Source of the DNA: Bacteroidales bacterium
GTDB lineage: Bacteria > Bacteroidota > Bacteroidia > Bacteroidales > P3
Direction of reading: 5' to 3'
Length of the DNA stretch: 64,000 bases
Assembly (NCBI GenBank): GCA_017616895.1
Contig: JAFZXE010000026.1
Location: forward strand, 62,001 to 126,000
Translations under genes and position numbers: made by a program
The notes under the pieces: model-generated
What the model was told of the DNA's origin: nothing
Databases searched by the model: none
The model's input: only the letters and a program-made list of their open reading frames with translations
In this document: positions 8,079-16,016 of the stretch, in pieces
Position numbering within the stretch: position 1 is the first letter of the stretch
How the letters are laid out: each line of letters begins with the position of its first letter

Positions 8079-9914
8079 ATGAAAAAAATTCTCTTTCTCA
8101 TCCCTGTGATGTGCATCATGTTTGTCGGATGCAAAGGATTGTCTTACATGAAGAGACACGCGGGAGAAGTGCGCTATCAGGCAATACCAGATCCTGTGGC
8201 TACGATGGACGACAAGGTGGTGGTAAAATTCACCGGTGCCATCCCGCAAAAATATTTTGCCAAGAATGTGGCCGTTTTTGTGCAGCCCGTCTTCACCTGG
8301 GACGGCGGTAGCATTCCGCTGGAGCCTATGACTCTCAAAGGTGAGAACGTTGAGGGCGACGGCACTATGATAAAATACCAGACAGGCGGTCGCTTCACCT
8401 ACACTGACCTTATTGATTTCAAACCTGGCATGGAGACCGGCCGCGTCACCCTCGCACCTGTGGGTTACAAGACCTCCTTCACCGATGCCGAAACCAAGTT
8501 CGCCGACGAGATTGTCGATAAACACAATGGCAAGACCTTCAACGAAGTGCTTATCTCCGACGGTGTTAACAACACCTCGGCATGGGTCGATATCCGCGGC
8601 AATATCGCCATTGCCCCCATCAACTACAACAAGAAACAAGGCGTTGTCGAGACAGCCGACATCTACTTCCCCAACGGGCTCTCTAAGTTGGATTGGAATT
8701 TCGAGATGAACCGCAAGTTCGACACAAAGAACGGCCTCGAAGAGCTGAAGCAAATCATGCTGCAGAACGGTATGCCCAAGCAGGTGACCATCACCGGATG
8801 GGCTTCGCCCGAAGGCGAGGAGACCAACAACGTAGGTGTGTCGAAAGGCCGTGCAGACGTGGCTGCCGAGCAGTTCAAACGCGTATTCGAAGAGACCCTC
8901 AACGCTATGGCTAAACGCGCCAAGGTGAAACCGCAGGACCTCGACTACTTCAAATACAACCTTCAGAAAGAGGTGGTTCAGACCACACGCGCCGCGGGTG
9001 AAGACTGGGTACACTTCGTGCTGATGGTTGAAGAGTCGAACATCCAGGACAAACACAACATTGTAAACATCGTCGAGACTCAGCAGAACCTCATCAAACG
9101 CGAGCAGATGATTAAGAACTACGCGACCGTCTATACCCAGCTGGCCGACGAAATCTTCCCCAACCTGCGTCGTGCACAGATAGCCCTCTACTACTCTGAG
9201 GCTCGTAAAAACGACCAAGACCTCGCCAAGCAGGCCACTATCAATCCATCGAAGCTTTCGTTCGACGAGCTGATGTATGCCGCCTACATCAACTACAGCT
9301 ATCCCACCAAATTGAAATACTACAAGTGGGCCACTGAAAACCACAGCGACCAGTGGGCTGCCTGGAATAATGCAGGCGCCGTATCGCTCTATATGGGAGA
9401 TGTCGAGGAGGCAGAACGTTACCTCAACGTGGCTCGCGAGCTGAACCCCCACAACCCCGACGTACTCAACAATACCGGCCTGCTCTATATGGCAAAGAAA
9501 GAGTACCCGATGGCGAAGAAATACTTTGAGGAGGCGCAGCGTCAGGGCAGCGTCGATGCCAACGCCAACATTCCCATCCTTAACCTCAAACAGGGCAACT
9601 ATGAGGACGCTGAGAAGAGCCTGAAGGGCAACACTTGCAGCTTTAACCTCGCCTTCGCTCAGCTGCAGAACGACCAAGCCACAACCGCTATCCGCACCCT
9701 CGACTGCTGCCTCGACCAGAATGCCGAGGTCTATTACCTCCGCGCTGTTGCTTACGCACGTCTGGGTGATAAAGCCAACGCCTTGAAGAACCTCAAGGAG
9801 TCGGTAGCACAGAACTACGAGTACAAGAAGACAGCACAGACCGATGTCGAGTTCCGCAACTACTGGGAGGACCAGGAGTTCAAGACCATCGTTCAACTCT
9901 ATACCGAAGAGTAG
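8079..9914 (+). CDS. Lipoprotein with OmpA-like and TPR domains
   Basis: A 611-residue predicted lipoprotein. Residues 1-18 form a signal peptide with lipobox FVGCKG. The next ~200 residues are strand-rich and of unknown fold. An OmpA/MotB-like peptidoglycan-binding segment follows at about 215-280 (ITGWASPEGEETNNVGVSKGRADVA). The C-terminal ~200 residues contain tetratricopeptide repeats, for example WAAWNNAGAVSLYMGDVEEA and ALKNLKESVA. This layout fits an outer-membrane-anchored scaffold facing the periplasm. Codons are strongly C-ending, as in well-expressed genes. It has its own promoter and terminator. Confidence 0.78.
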   Translation: MKKILFLIPVMCIMFVGCKGLSYMKRHAGEVRYQAIPDPVATMDDKVVVKFTGAIPQKYFAKNVAVFVQPVFTWDGGSIPLEPMTLKGENVEGDGTMIKYQTGGRFTYTDLIDFKPGMETGRVTLAPVGYKTSFTDAETKFADEIVDKHNGKTFNEVLISDGVNNTSAWVDIRGNIAIAPINYNKKQGVVETADIYFPNGLSKLDWNFEMNRKFDTKNGLEELKQIMLQNGMPKQVTITGWASPEGEETNNVGVSKGRADVAAEQFKRVFEETLNAMAKRAKVKPQDLDYFKYNLQKEVVQTTRAAGEDWVHFVLMVEESNIQDKHNIVNIVETQQNLIKREQMIKNYATVYTQLADEIFPNLRRAQIALYYSEARKNDQDLAKQATINPSKLSFDELMYAAYINYSYPTKLKYYKWATENHSDQWAAWNNAGAVSLYMGDVEEAERYLNVARELNPHNPDVLNNTGLLYMAKKEYPMAKKYFEEAQRQGSVDANANIPILNLKQGNYEDAEKSLKGNTCSFNLAFAQLQNDQATTAIRTLDCCLDQNAEVYYLRAVAYARLGDKANALKNLKESVAQNYEYKKTAQTDVEFRNYWEDQEFKTIVQLYTEE

Positions 9915-9931
9915 TCAGTAGTCAGTAGTTA

Positions 9932-9978
9932 GCAGTCAGTAGTCAAGTGATACAAAGGCTGCTGACTGCTTTTTTTAT
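9932..9978 (+). terminator. Rho-independent terminator after the TPR lipoprotein
   Basis: Arms GCAGTCAGTAG (9932-9942) and CTGCTGACTGC (9959-9969) pair with one mismatch and are followed by a run of eight T. The left arm sits in a short stretch of repeated AGTCAGT. It argues that the pssA frame does not start at 9947. Confidence 0.75.
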
Positions 9979-10009
9979 TTACTTCCGAATCATAGACCCA
10001 TCAAAAACT

Positions 10010-10750
10010 ATGTTCAACGCCATTAAACGCAACATACCCAACTTTATCACCCTCTGCAACCTCTTGTGCGGCACCATAGCCGCGTGGCAGGCGGTCCTCG
10101 GGCAGCTGCATTTTGCAGCCATATTTATCTTGTTGGGCATCTTCTTCGATTTTTTCGACGGGCTCGCCGCTCGCGCACTGAAGGTTGCTTCGCCGGTCGG
10201 AAAGGAATTGGATTCTCTCGCCGACCTCGTCACCTCTGGCGTGGCGCCGGGATTCATCTTGTTCTACATCCTCTTACATCACGCCTCTCCCAACTGGCTC
10301 GCCTTCTCGGCTCTGCTAATACCTCTGGCAGCGGCCTGGAGACTTGCCAAATTCAACCTCGACTCACGTCAGACATCGTCGTTTCTGGGTCTTCCCGCTC
10401 CGTCCAACGCCCTCGTATGGGCTTGCATAGGGTTCTATTACAACTGCCCTCACTGGTCATCGGTCGCACTCGTTCGGCTTCACGACCTGCCAATCTTCCT
10501 CTTCTCACCGGCGGGCTCTGTGTTTTTAGCGGTCCTCGCCCTAACCTGCGCCGTGCTTATGGTTTCGGAGATTCCTCTGTTTGCCCTCAAGTTTAAAAAC
10601 CTGAAATGGGATGACAACAAAATACGCTTCATCTTCCTCATTTCGTGCTTGACGCTGCTGGTGCTATTCGGCGTCATCGGAATCCTTTTCATCATTCTCT
10701 GGTATGTTATTCTATCTGTCGCCACCTTTTATATTGGAAACCATGACTGA
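10010..10750 (+). CDS. pssA: CDP-diacylglycerol--serine O-phosphatidyltransferase
   Basis: Inner-membrane enzyme making phosphatidylserine from CDP-diacylglycerol and serine, the precursor of phosphatidylethanolamine. The CDP-alcohol phosphotransferase signature DG(x)2AR(x)8G(x)3D(x)3D is intact: FFDGLAARALKV, then GKELDSLAD. The 246 residues hold about seven hydrophobic segments. The start at 10010 (MFNAIKRNIPNF) is preferred because the frame upstream crosses a terminator. The end overlaps queA by 8 bp. Confidence 0.92.
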   Translation: MFNAIKRNIPNFITLCNLLCGTIAAWQAVLGQLHFAAIFILLGIFFDFFDGLAARALKVASPVGKELDSLADLVTSGVAPGFILFYILLHHASPNWLAFSALLIPLAAAWRLAKFNLDSRQTSSFLGLPAPSNALVWACIGFYYNCPHWSSVALVRLHDLPIFLFSPAGSVFLAVLALTCAVLMVSEIPLFALKFKNLKWDDNKIRFIFLISCLTLLVLFGVIGILFIILWYVILSVATFYIGNHD

Positions 10751-11978
10751 CCCTAAGACGATAGCTATCGCCGACTACGACTACCCCCTGCCCGAAGAGC
10801 GCATAGCGAAGTACCCTCTCGCACAACGCGACCAGTCTAAACTGCTTGTTTTCAAGAACGGTACGATAACAGAAGATACTTTCTGCAACATCCCCGACTT
10901 GTTGCCCGACGATACACTACTCGTCTTCAACAACACCAAGGTCATACATGCCCGACTTGTATTCCAAAAAGAGACGGGTTCGACGATAGAGATTTTCTGC
11001 CTTGAGCCGTACCAAACAGCTATATCCGAGGCTTTCGAGCAACGCGAACGCTGCAAATGGCTCTGTTTCATAGGCAACAACAAGAAGTGGAAAAGCGGAG
11101 ATTTGACAAAAGCAGTCAGCGGGCAGCAGCCAGCAGGCACAGGTCACAGGTCACAGGTCACTTATACCCTCACCGCCACCCGCAGGGAGCCTGTGGGTAA
11201 TGCCTGGATAGTGGATTTCAGTTGGACGGGGGAAATCAGCTTTGCCGAAGTAATTGAGCTGGCCGGAGTGATACCTCTCCCACCCTACCTGCACCGCGAG
11301 GCCGAGAACGACGACAATACACGCTATCAGACCGTCTATGCCGACCCCATGGGCTCGGTGGCGGCACCCACCGCAGGCTTGCACTTCACCGACGAGGTGT
11401 TCAACCGACTGAAAACAAGACATATCGCCACAGAATTTCTCACCTTGCATGTTGGTGCGGGAACCTTCAAACCCGTCAGCAGCGACACCATAGGCGAACA
11501 CGAGATGCACACAGAGAAGATAGTGGTCAACCGCAGCACCATTCAGCATATACTGCAACATGCCGGAAAACCTCTCATCGCCATCGGAACCACCAGTGTG
11601 AGAACCTTGGAATCAATCTATTGGTTCGGTGTACAGCTGGGTAAAGATTCCAACGCAAAGGCCATGCATGTCGAGCAGTGGGAGCCATATGAAGGTGATG
11701 ACACACCCACTTTGGGCGAAGCTTACGGCAACGTGCTTGCCTGGCTCGACAGCCAGTCACTCGACACCCTCTATGGCGAGACACGGCTTATCATTGCACC
11801 TGGCTACAAATATCATGTAATCAACGGTATGGTGACGAACTTCCATCAACCTAAGAGCACACTTTTACTATTGGTATCAGCTCTTATAGGCGACAGTTGG
11901 AAGGACTGCTATCGCTATGCGCTGGACAACAAATTCCGATTCCTAAGTTACGGCGACAGCTGCCTGCTGGTGCCATAG
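10743..11978 (+). CDS. queA: S-adenosylmethionine:tRNA ribosyltransferase-isomerase
   Basis: QueA transfers the ribosyl group of SAM to 7-aminomethyl-7-deazaguanine in tRNA, making epoxyqueuosine. Family motifs include FDYPLPEERIA-like YDYPLPEERIAKYP, VFNNTKVIHARL, the core AAPTAGLHFT with LHVGAGTFKPV, and GTTSVRTLES. The start at 10743 overlaps the pssA end. The 411 residues exceed the usual ~340-350: an insertion near residues 120-140 is encoded by short direct repeats (ACAGGTC three times, 11140-11160). The C-terminal part (MVTNFHQPKSTLLLLVSA) is intact, so the gene looks functional. Confidence 0.92.
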   Translation: MTDPKTIAIADYDYPLPEERIAKYPLAQRDQSKLLVFKNGTITEDTFCNIPDLLPDDTLLVFNNTKVIHARLVFQKETGSTIEIFCLEPYQTAISEAFEQRERCKWLCFIGNNKKWKSGDLTKAVSGQQPAGTGHRSQVTYTLTATRREPVGNAWIVDFSWTGEISFAEVIELAGVIPLPPYLHREAENDDNTRYQTVYADPMGSVAAPTAGLHFTDEVFNRLKTRHIATEFLTLHVGAGTFKPVSSDTIGEHEMHTEKIVVNRSTIQHILQHAGKPLIAIGTTSVRTLESIYWFGVQLGKDSNAKAMHVEQWEPYEGDDTPTLGEAYGNVLAWLDSQSLDTLYGETRLIIAPGYKYHVINGMVTNFHQPKSTLLLLVSALIGDSWKDCYRYALDNKFRFLSYGDSCLLVP

Positions 11979-12054
11979 ATTTCTATTTCCTAACAAGATT
12001 CTTTAACCCTCGAAACTAGAAAATACACTTTTTTGAGGGGTATTCCAACAATAA

Positions 12055-13179
12055 TTATTTCTTTCCTTTCCGTCTATTGCATTCCTGACACAGCATCTGA
12101 CAGTTCTCAACAACCGTGCGTCCACCTTCACACCATGGAGTGATGTGGTCGCCCTCCATAAACTCAAAATCCAACTCTTTACCGCATTTCGCACATTTGT
12201 GTCCCTGCTTCTCCCACACCGACAACTTGATATCGTCTGGAAACGACCTCAAATCTAGATAATGCTCGTCACCGGTCAAAACGTATGGTATAATGCCCGC
12301 CTGACGCTGTATTTCACTGTCACGCATCAGCTCTGAAATTCGCTTTCCCAACGCAGTTGTATCCAACGTCTTTGAGCCATATTTGTCATACAGCCATGCC
12401 CAATCCAAACCCTTCATGATTTTCTTGAACTTCTTCATGTCGAAGTTCGTGATAGCCCAATTCAGCACCGTCTGAAAATACGTCCACAGGTTGTTGGCGT
12501 TCGGGTCGTGCTGATGTACAGCCATATATCCCACAGCTGTTTGCATGTGTCCTTCACGGGTCTCGTGTTCTGCCATCCACTCAAGAGCTTTCTTCAAGAA
12601 ATCCTGTCGTATTGGCGTGCCGTTCACCAAATCCTTTCCCAGTCGGTATGCACCGCAGTTAGACTTGGAGAAATGTCGTTTCGCATCCGACACGAAAGGT
12701 CCTGCATATACGGCATTATTGATCTCCTGCTCGTTGAGCGGCTTGCCCGCTATATTGATGGTCTTGAACCACTCCAACTTCTCCGATGGCTCACCCTCAC
12801 ACATATAGACGGTCAGCTTATAGTCGAGAATCTTCTGTTGTATGTCCTCTGGCTGGTTGAAGAAGTTCTTGAAGAAATACGAGAACTTACCAGCCACATA
12901 TTCGCAAAGCGACAATGTGCGCTGCTGGCCGTCCATCACCTCGTAGGGGCAATCGGCATCGTCTGACCGCTTCACCCAATACATCACGTTCAAAGGATAG
13001 CCGTTCAACACGGTACGGATAACCGCCTGTTGTTCCTTCTCGTCGTAGATAAACTCACGCTGGTAAGGAGGACGGATATCGAGCAATCCACCGTATCCAC
13101 GGACGCCCATCTCGTCGTTGTTTACGTAACCCTTGGTGATTTCGCCAACAGTTATCTCTAATGGTGTTATTGTCATCAT
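12055..13179 (-). CDS. DUF262-HNH endonuclease, restriction partner
   Basis: A 374-residue protein with two domains. The N-terminal DUF262 (ParB/Srx-like NTPase of GmrSD- and SspE-type nucleases) shows RPPYQREFIYDEKEQQ and DGQQRT at residues 83-88. The C-terminal HNH nuclease at about 326-374 has two zinc-type Cys pairs (CAKC, CQEC), GDHITPWCEGG with the catalytic His345, and CNRRK. The HNH motif and C-terminus are complete. It overlaps the upstream methyltransferase by 4 bp (ATGA), indicating translational coupling. I infer a DNA-cleaving enzyme whose action is blocked by the methylase; the DUF262 part may make cleavage nucleotide-dependent. Confidence 0.82.
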   Translation of the reverse strand: MMTITPLEITVGEITKGYVNNDEMGVRGYGGLLDIRPPYQREFIYDEKEQQAVIRTVLNGYPLNVMYWVKRSDDADCPYEVMDGQQRTLSLCEYVAGKFSYFFKNFFNQPEDIQQKILDYKLTVYMCEGEPSEKLEWFKTINIAGKPLNEQEINNAVYAGPFVSDAKRHFSKSNCGAYRLGKDLVNGTPIRQDFLKKALEWMAEHETREGHMQTAVGYMAVHQHDPNANNLWTYFQTVLNWAITNFDMKKFKKIMKGLDWAWLYDKYGSKTLDTTALGKRISELMRDSEIQRQAGIIPYVLTGDEHYLDLRSFPDDIKLSVWEKQGHKCAKCGKELDFEFMEGDHITPWCEGGRTVVENCQMLCQECNRRKGKK

Positions 13180-14345
13180 ATCGTTTGGGGATGTTTGTTG
13201 CGAATAAATATTCGTTTGGCCTCAGAATGAACGATTTCTCCACTAGGCCCTAGATAGTATGTTTTCTTTGTTCCCTTTCCTGGCAAAACGGCATTCTCAT
13301 TGGTTTTTCCACCCGAAGACTTTGTCGGAATATCTGTTTCTCTGACAATTTCTTTGTAACTATTGTATTTCTTTTTATCAGGCAATAAATCGTGACAGCC
13401 AATCTGAGATAAACCTACTATTTCGAATTGTTCTGGGCAGTATTTATCCAAAAAGGTTATTGGAACACCCATAACTCCATCGTAATCCATAGGTATATCT
13501 GAAGTTTGCCCGACATCTATTGCATCAAAGTTGTCATACATAGGATACTCTTCCCTTGAGAAATGACATACAAGATCTAATTTGTCATGACGCTTGTTAT
13601 GGTCAAGGTTTGTAAACCAGCGTACACCCTTTACTCGAATATAATTCCTTCCATCCTCATCCACTCCACATCCTGCTGCATCTAATGGATAATCACTCGG
13701 TACATTGAATTTTCGATCCCCACTGGTAATACTTGGCCCCAGCCATAACTTATTATTGATGATTAAGGGGAATATCTCTTTGCATGTTACCGACATTACA
13801 TTTCCAATAATCAAAAACTTCTTGTCATATTTGATTAATTGTCCTACAAAATCCCTAAACAACGAGAAGGGAGGATTTGTCACCACAATATCGGCCTGCT
13901 TCAGCAACTCAATACATTCGGGATCACGGAAATCTCCCGTCTTCAACGTCGAAAGCACATTCTTGTCGTTCTGCAATAGGTAGCGGACATCGGAGAGGTC
14001 AACAGCTCCGTCGCCATTCAAATCCTTCACTTCGGTTATCTCTACCTTGTAGGCAATCTTGGTGGGCTCGGCATCGAACCCATCAAAATGCAGCAACAGC
14101 TCATTCCCCTGAACAGGAGAGCCATTGTAGCAAGTGCATATCAGTTTCTTCAATCCCAACTGGTTGAATCGCAGAGCGAAGTATTTAAAGAAGTTGCTCT
14201 CGTATGGGTCATCACAGTTGCATAGCACCACTTTGTCACGGAAGTGTGGCCAATAGTGCTGCAACTCACGCTCAATATCTGTCAACTGTGTATAAAACTC
14301 ATCCTTCTTCGCCGTTTTTGCGGCATTCAAATTCTTGTTCGCCAT
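13176..14345 (-). CDS. EcoRI-type adenine-specific DNA methyltransferase
   Basis: A 389-residue N6-adenine methyltransferase of the EcoRI-methylase family. Key features: KKDEFYTQLTDIERELQHY at the start, LCNCDDPYESNFFKYF (SAM-binding region) at 41-56, and the catalytic NPPF at 157-160 (VVTNPPFSLFRDF), followed by GPSITSGDRKFNVP. Residues 106-124 (VKDLNGDGAVDLSDVRYLL) look like a Ca-binding EF-hand/dockerin loop inserted before the catalytic motif; I recall similar DxNGDG segments in relatives. The gene precedes and overlaps the DUF262-HNH gene, so modification is made first. The intergenic element at 14384-14519 lies just upstream. Confidence 0.88.
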   Translation of the reverse strand: MANKNLNAAKTAKKDEFYTQLTDIERELQHYWPHFRDKVVLCNCDDPYESNFFKYFALRFNQLGLKKLICTCYNGSPVQGNELLLHFDGFDAEPTKIAYKVEITEVKDLNGDGAVDLSDVRYLLQNDKNVLSTLKTGDFRDPECIELLKQADIVVTNPPFSLFRDFVGQLIKYDKKFLIIGNVMSVTCKEIFPLIINNKLWLGPSITSGDRKFNVPSDYPLDAAGCGVDEDGRNYIRVKGVRWFTNLDHNKRHDKLDLVCHFSREEYPMYDNFDAIDVGQTSDIPMDYDGVMGVPITFLDKYCPEQFEIVGLSQIGCHDLLPDKKKYNSYKEIVRETDIPTKSSGGKTNENAVLPGKGTKKTYYLGPSGEIVHSEAKRIFIRNKHPQTI

Positions 14346-14383
14346 ATAGATAGTCTTTACGAGCGCGGCTACCTATCGGGCTT

Positions 14384-14519
14384 ACGGGCAATGCAGGGCA
14401 CTAAAAAAGCGTAGATTTTGTCTTATCCACGCATTGAGGCCCTGAGAGTGCCCGTAAAAGTCAATAAGTCGCCATCTACGCATTGCGCAGACGCTCGCAG
14501 ACTTATCCGTGACTTTTAC
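14384..14519. other. Strongly structured intergenic element (nested stems) upstream of the methyltransferase
   Basis: Two adjoining stem systems. First, three nested stems: ACGGGCA/TGCCCGT (14384-14390 with 14449-14455), CAGGGC/GCCCTG (14394-14399 with 14439-14444), and GCGTAGAT/ATCCACGC (14409-14416 with 14425-14432, one mismatch). Second, GTAAAAGTCA-ATAAGTC (14454-14470) pairs with GACTTAT-CCG-TGACTTTTAC (14500-14519), 17 bp with a 3-nt bulge. The 12-mer ATCYACGCATTG occurs in both halves. It could be an RNA, a regulatory or terminator structure, or the end of a lost mobile element. The rest of 14520-14677 is AT-rich with nothing recognised. Confidence 0.7.
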
Positions 14520-14677
14520 TTTTGAAATTTCTCAGGTTTCAATGCTTGTGCCGAATAAATAGCAAACGCTGTTAAATTATTAGTATTTTAGATTATTATG
14601 TCATTAAGTGATTGTTACTATGTGCGGTATTATGATATAATTGATGTGTTGGTTTAGCTGTGCATTAATGGATTTTG

Positions 14678-15493
14678 TCACGAGATCTTTATTTCGGTTG
14701 TCATTGTCCGCGTGCCACCTGTTTTAAGTTCAGGGGTGTTGATGCGGATGTCACAATCAACCACGAAGATGTTGCCCTCGCGCGATTTGATGACGTTTTC
14801 GTCGTGCATGTCGCTGAGATAGATGTCGGGGGTGGAGTATGTCCAGTTGCGGGGGTTGTGCAGTTCGAAGCCCATCTTGTGCATATAGTCGGCAATCTCT
14901 TTGTCAGACACATGCGTTCCCTCTACAAATGGTTGCTCGACGATAATCTTGAACTCGCCATCGGCTGTGCGGCCAAAGCCCAGCACGGTCAATGTGGTTT
15001 CTGGGAAATAGGCGTTGTGCAGAGAGATACGGTCGAGCGCCAGAATAGGTTGGATAAAATAGTCAAGGCCAATTGCTTTCACAAGTGTGGCTCCGTGGTC
15101 GTAAACTTTGGCTTCCCCACCTTCGGCAATCTGCTCACCAAGTTGTTTAGTTAACGAGTCATCGATGGATTCTGTCCAGCATCCGACGGCACGAGCCCAA
15201 CGTTCTATGCGTTCAGCTTGCTGCGTTCCTCGTTTGACTTCTGCTTTGAAATCGTTGCCATCAGGTGCAGCAGCTCTATCTGCCGCAGTTTCTGCTCCCG
15301 CGAGTAGGGATGCAATGACATGCGTTGGACCTCCCGCTGCGCAGCCATGCTGTTCGAACGGTGAAAATCGTTGATATACAAGCCGTCCATTGATAAATAG
15401 CTCTGCATAATGGTCAAGTTTTTGCAGACCTTCGGGTGTGAAACCATCGGTGACAATGGTTTCGATTGATTTCCAAAAGTCTGTGTTATTCAT
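14678..15493 (-). CDS. Kinase-like protein of the polyvalent-protein type
   Basis: A 271-residue cytoplasmic protein. The C-terminal half resembles the Ser/Thr/Tyr kinase-like domain found in phage and conjugative-element polyvalent proteins: VVEQPFVEGTHV-like IVEQPFVEGTHVSDKEI, LSDMHDENVI (HxDEN-type catalytic loop) and FVVDCDIRIN (metal-binding Asp). The centre has GGEAKVYDHGATLVKAI, which resembles a glycine-rich loop followed by the ATP-binding Lys. The N-terminal ~130 residues are unassigned. Such genes are normally part of mobile elements, so this may be a remnant beside the restriction-modification pair. The substrate is unknown. Confidence 0.6.
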   Translation of the reverse strand: MNNTDFWKSIETIVTDGFTPEGLQKLDHYAELFINGRLVYQRFSPFEQHGCAAGGPTHVIASLLAGAETAADRAAAPDGNDFKAEVKRGTQQAERIERWARAVGCWTESIDDSLTKQLGEQIAEGGEAKVYDHGATLVKAIGLDYFIQPILALDRISLHNAYFPETTLTVLGFGRTADGEFKIIVEQPFVEGTHVSDKEIADYMHKMGFELHNPRNWTYSTPDIYLSDMHDENVIKSREGNIFVVDCDIRINTPELKTGGTRTMTTEIKIS

Positions 15494-15806
15494 ATTGTTT
15501 GTAACGCAAAGAAAAAAGATTTATTGTCTTATAGTTATGTTTTGGTTAAGTTGTAGTAAAGTCATTGTGAACCCAAACTCATAATCTGATTTTAATTTAA
15601 TAATTTTCAAGTGTTTGAGATACGAAATGAATGTTTTGCATGATCATTTGATACCTAGAACGTTACACAAATTCCATCGAGAGTTCGCCGAAGGGCCGTC
15701 GATGGATAGTGATTTGAGCTGAAAAATGACTACGACCACTAAAAGTAGTGAGTGTGAGTGGTTATTTTGCCTAACTTTGGTTATTTGCTGTTTTTCACGA
15801 CGGCAG

Positions 15807-15936
15807 TACTTTTGCAATCGTAAACTGGAACAGCGCATTTTGCCATTATGCTTTTGCCCGTAAAGGCGCTAATGTTTTGGTTTTGTGGATTAATAACGGG
15901 AGGCGACCGCTCGGTGAAACGGGCGGCCGCTTTTTT
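15807..15936 (+). ncRNA. Candidate small RNA with own promoter and terminator
   Basis: A TACTTTTG -7 box at 15807-15814 is followed about 90 nt later by a strong GC hairpin (about 15904-15932) and a T7 tract, giving a ~115-nt transcript. Within it AGCGC and GCGCT (around 15832 and 15866) can pair. No plausible protein starts within the predicted transcript. The 15494-15806 stretch between the kinase-like gene and this unit is AT-rich without a recognisable gene. The family is unknown. Confidence 0.45.
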
Positions 15937-15937
15937 T
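15904..15937 (+). terminator. Rho-independent terminator
   Basis: CGACCGCTCG / CGGGCGGCCG stem with one A-C mismatch and one G-U pair, loop GTGAAA, then TTTTTTT. Confidence 0.7.
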
Positions 15938-15964
15938 GTGGCCACAAGGGAAGTGGCAATAATA

Positions 15965-15996
15965 AAGGCTACCGCCTACATAGAGTCGGTAGCCTT
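15965..15996 (-). terminator. Terminator of the rubredoxin-ferritin-rubrerythrin cluster
   Basis: Perfect 10-bp stem AAGGCTACCG / CGGTAGCCTT located 21 bp past the rubrerythrin stop on the minus strand, followed on that strand by TTATTATTG. Confidence 0.65.
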
Positions 15997-16016
15997 ATCA
16001 TTAATAGAAACCCTAT

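Noticed and set aside
8067..9896. 609-codon open frame on the minus strand opposite the TPR lipoprotein gene
   Set aside because: It mirrors a gene with signal peptide, lipobox, TPRs, promoter and terminator; C-ending codons simply leave few antisense stops.
9947..10009. Upstream start for pssA
   Set aside because: The added residues are encoded by the terminator of the preceding gene.
14421..14511. TTATCCAC and TTATCCGT as DnaA boxes
   Set aside because: Only 7-8 of 9 positions match TTATCCACA, they lie inside the stems of the nested element, and no other oriC features (dnaA, AT-rich unwinding region) are present.
15644..15838. 64-codon minus-strand frame before the small RNA
   Set aside because: No ribosome site or motif; overlaps the small RNA promoter.
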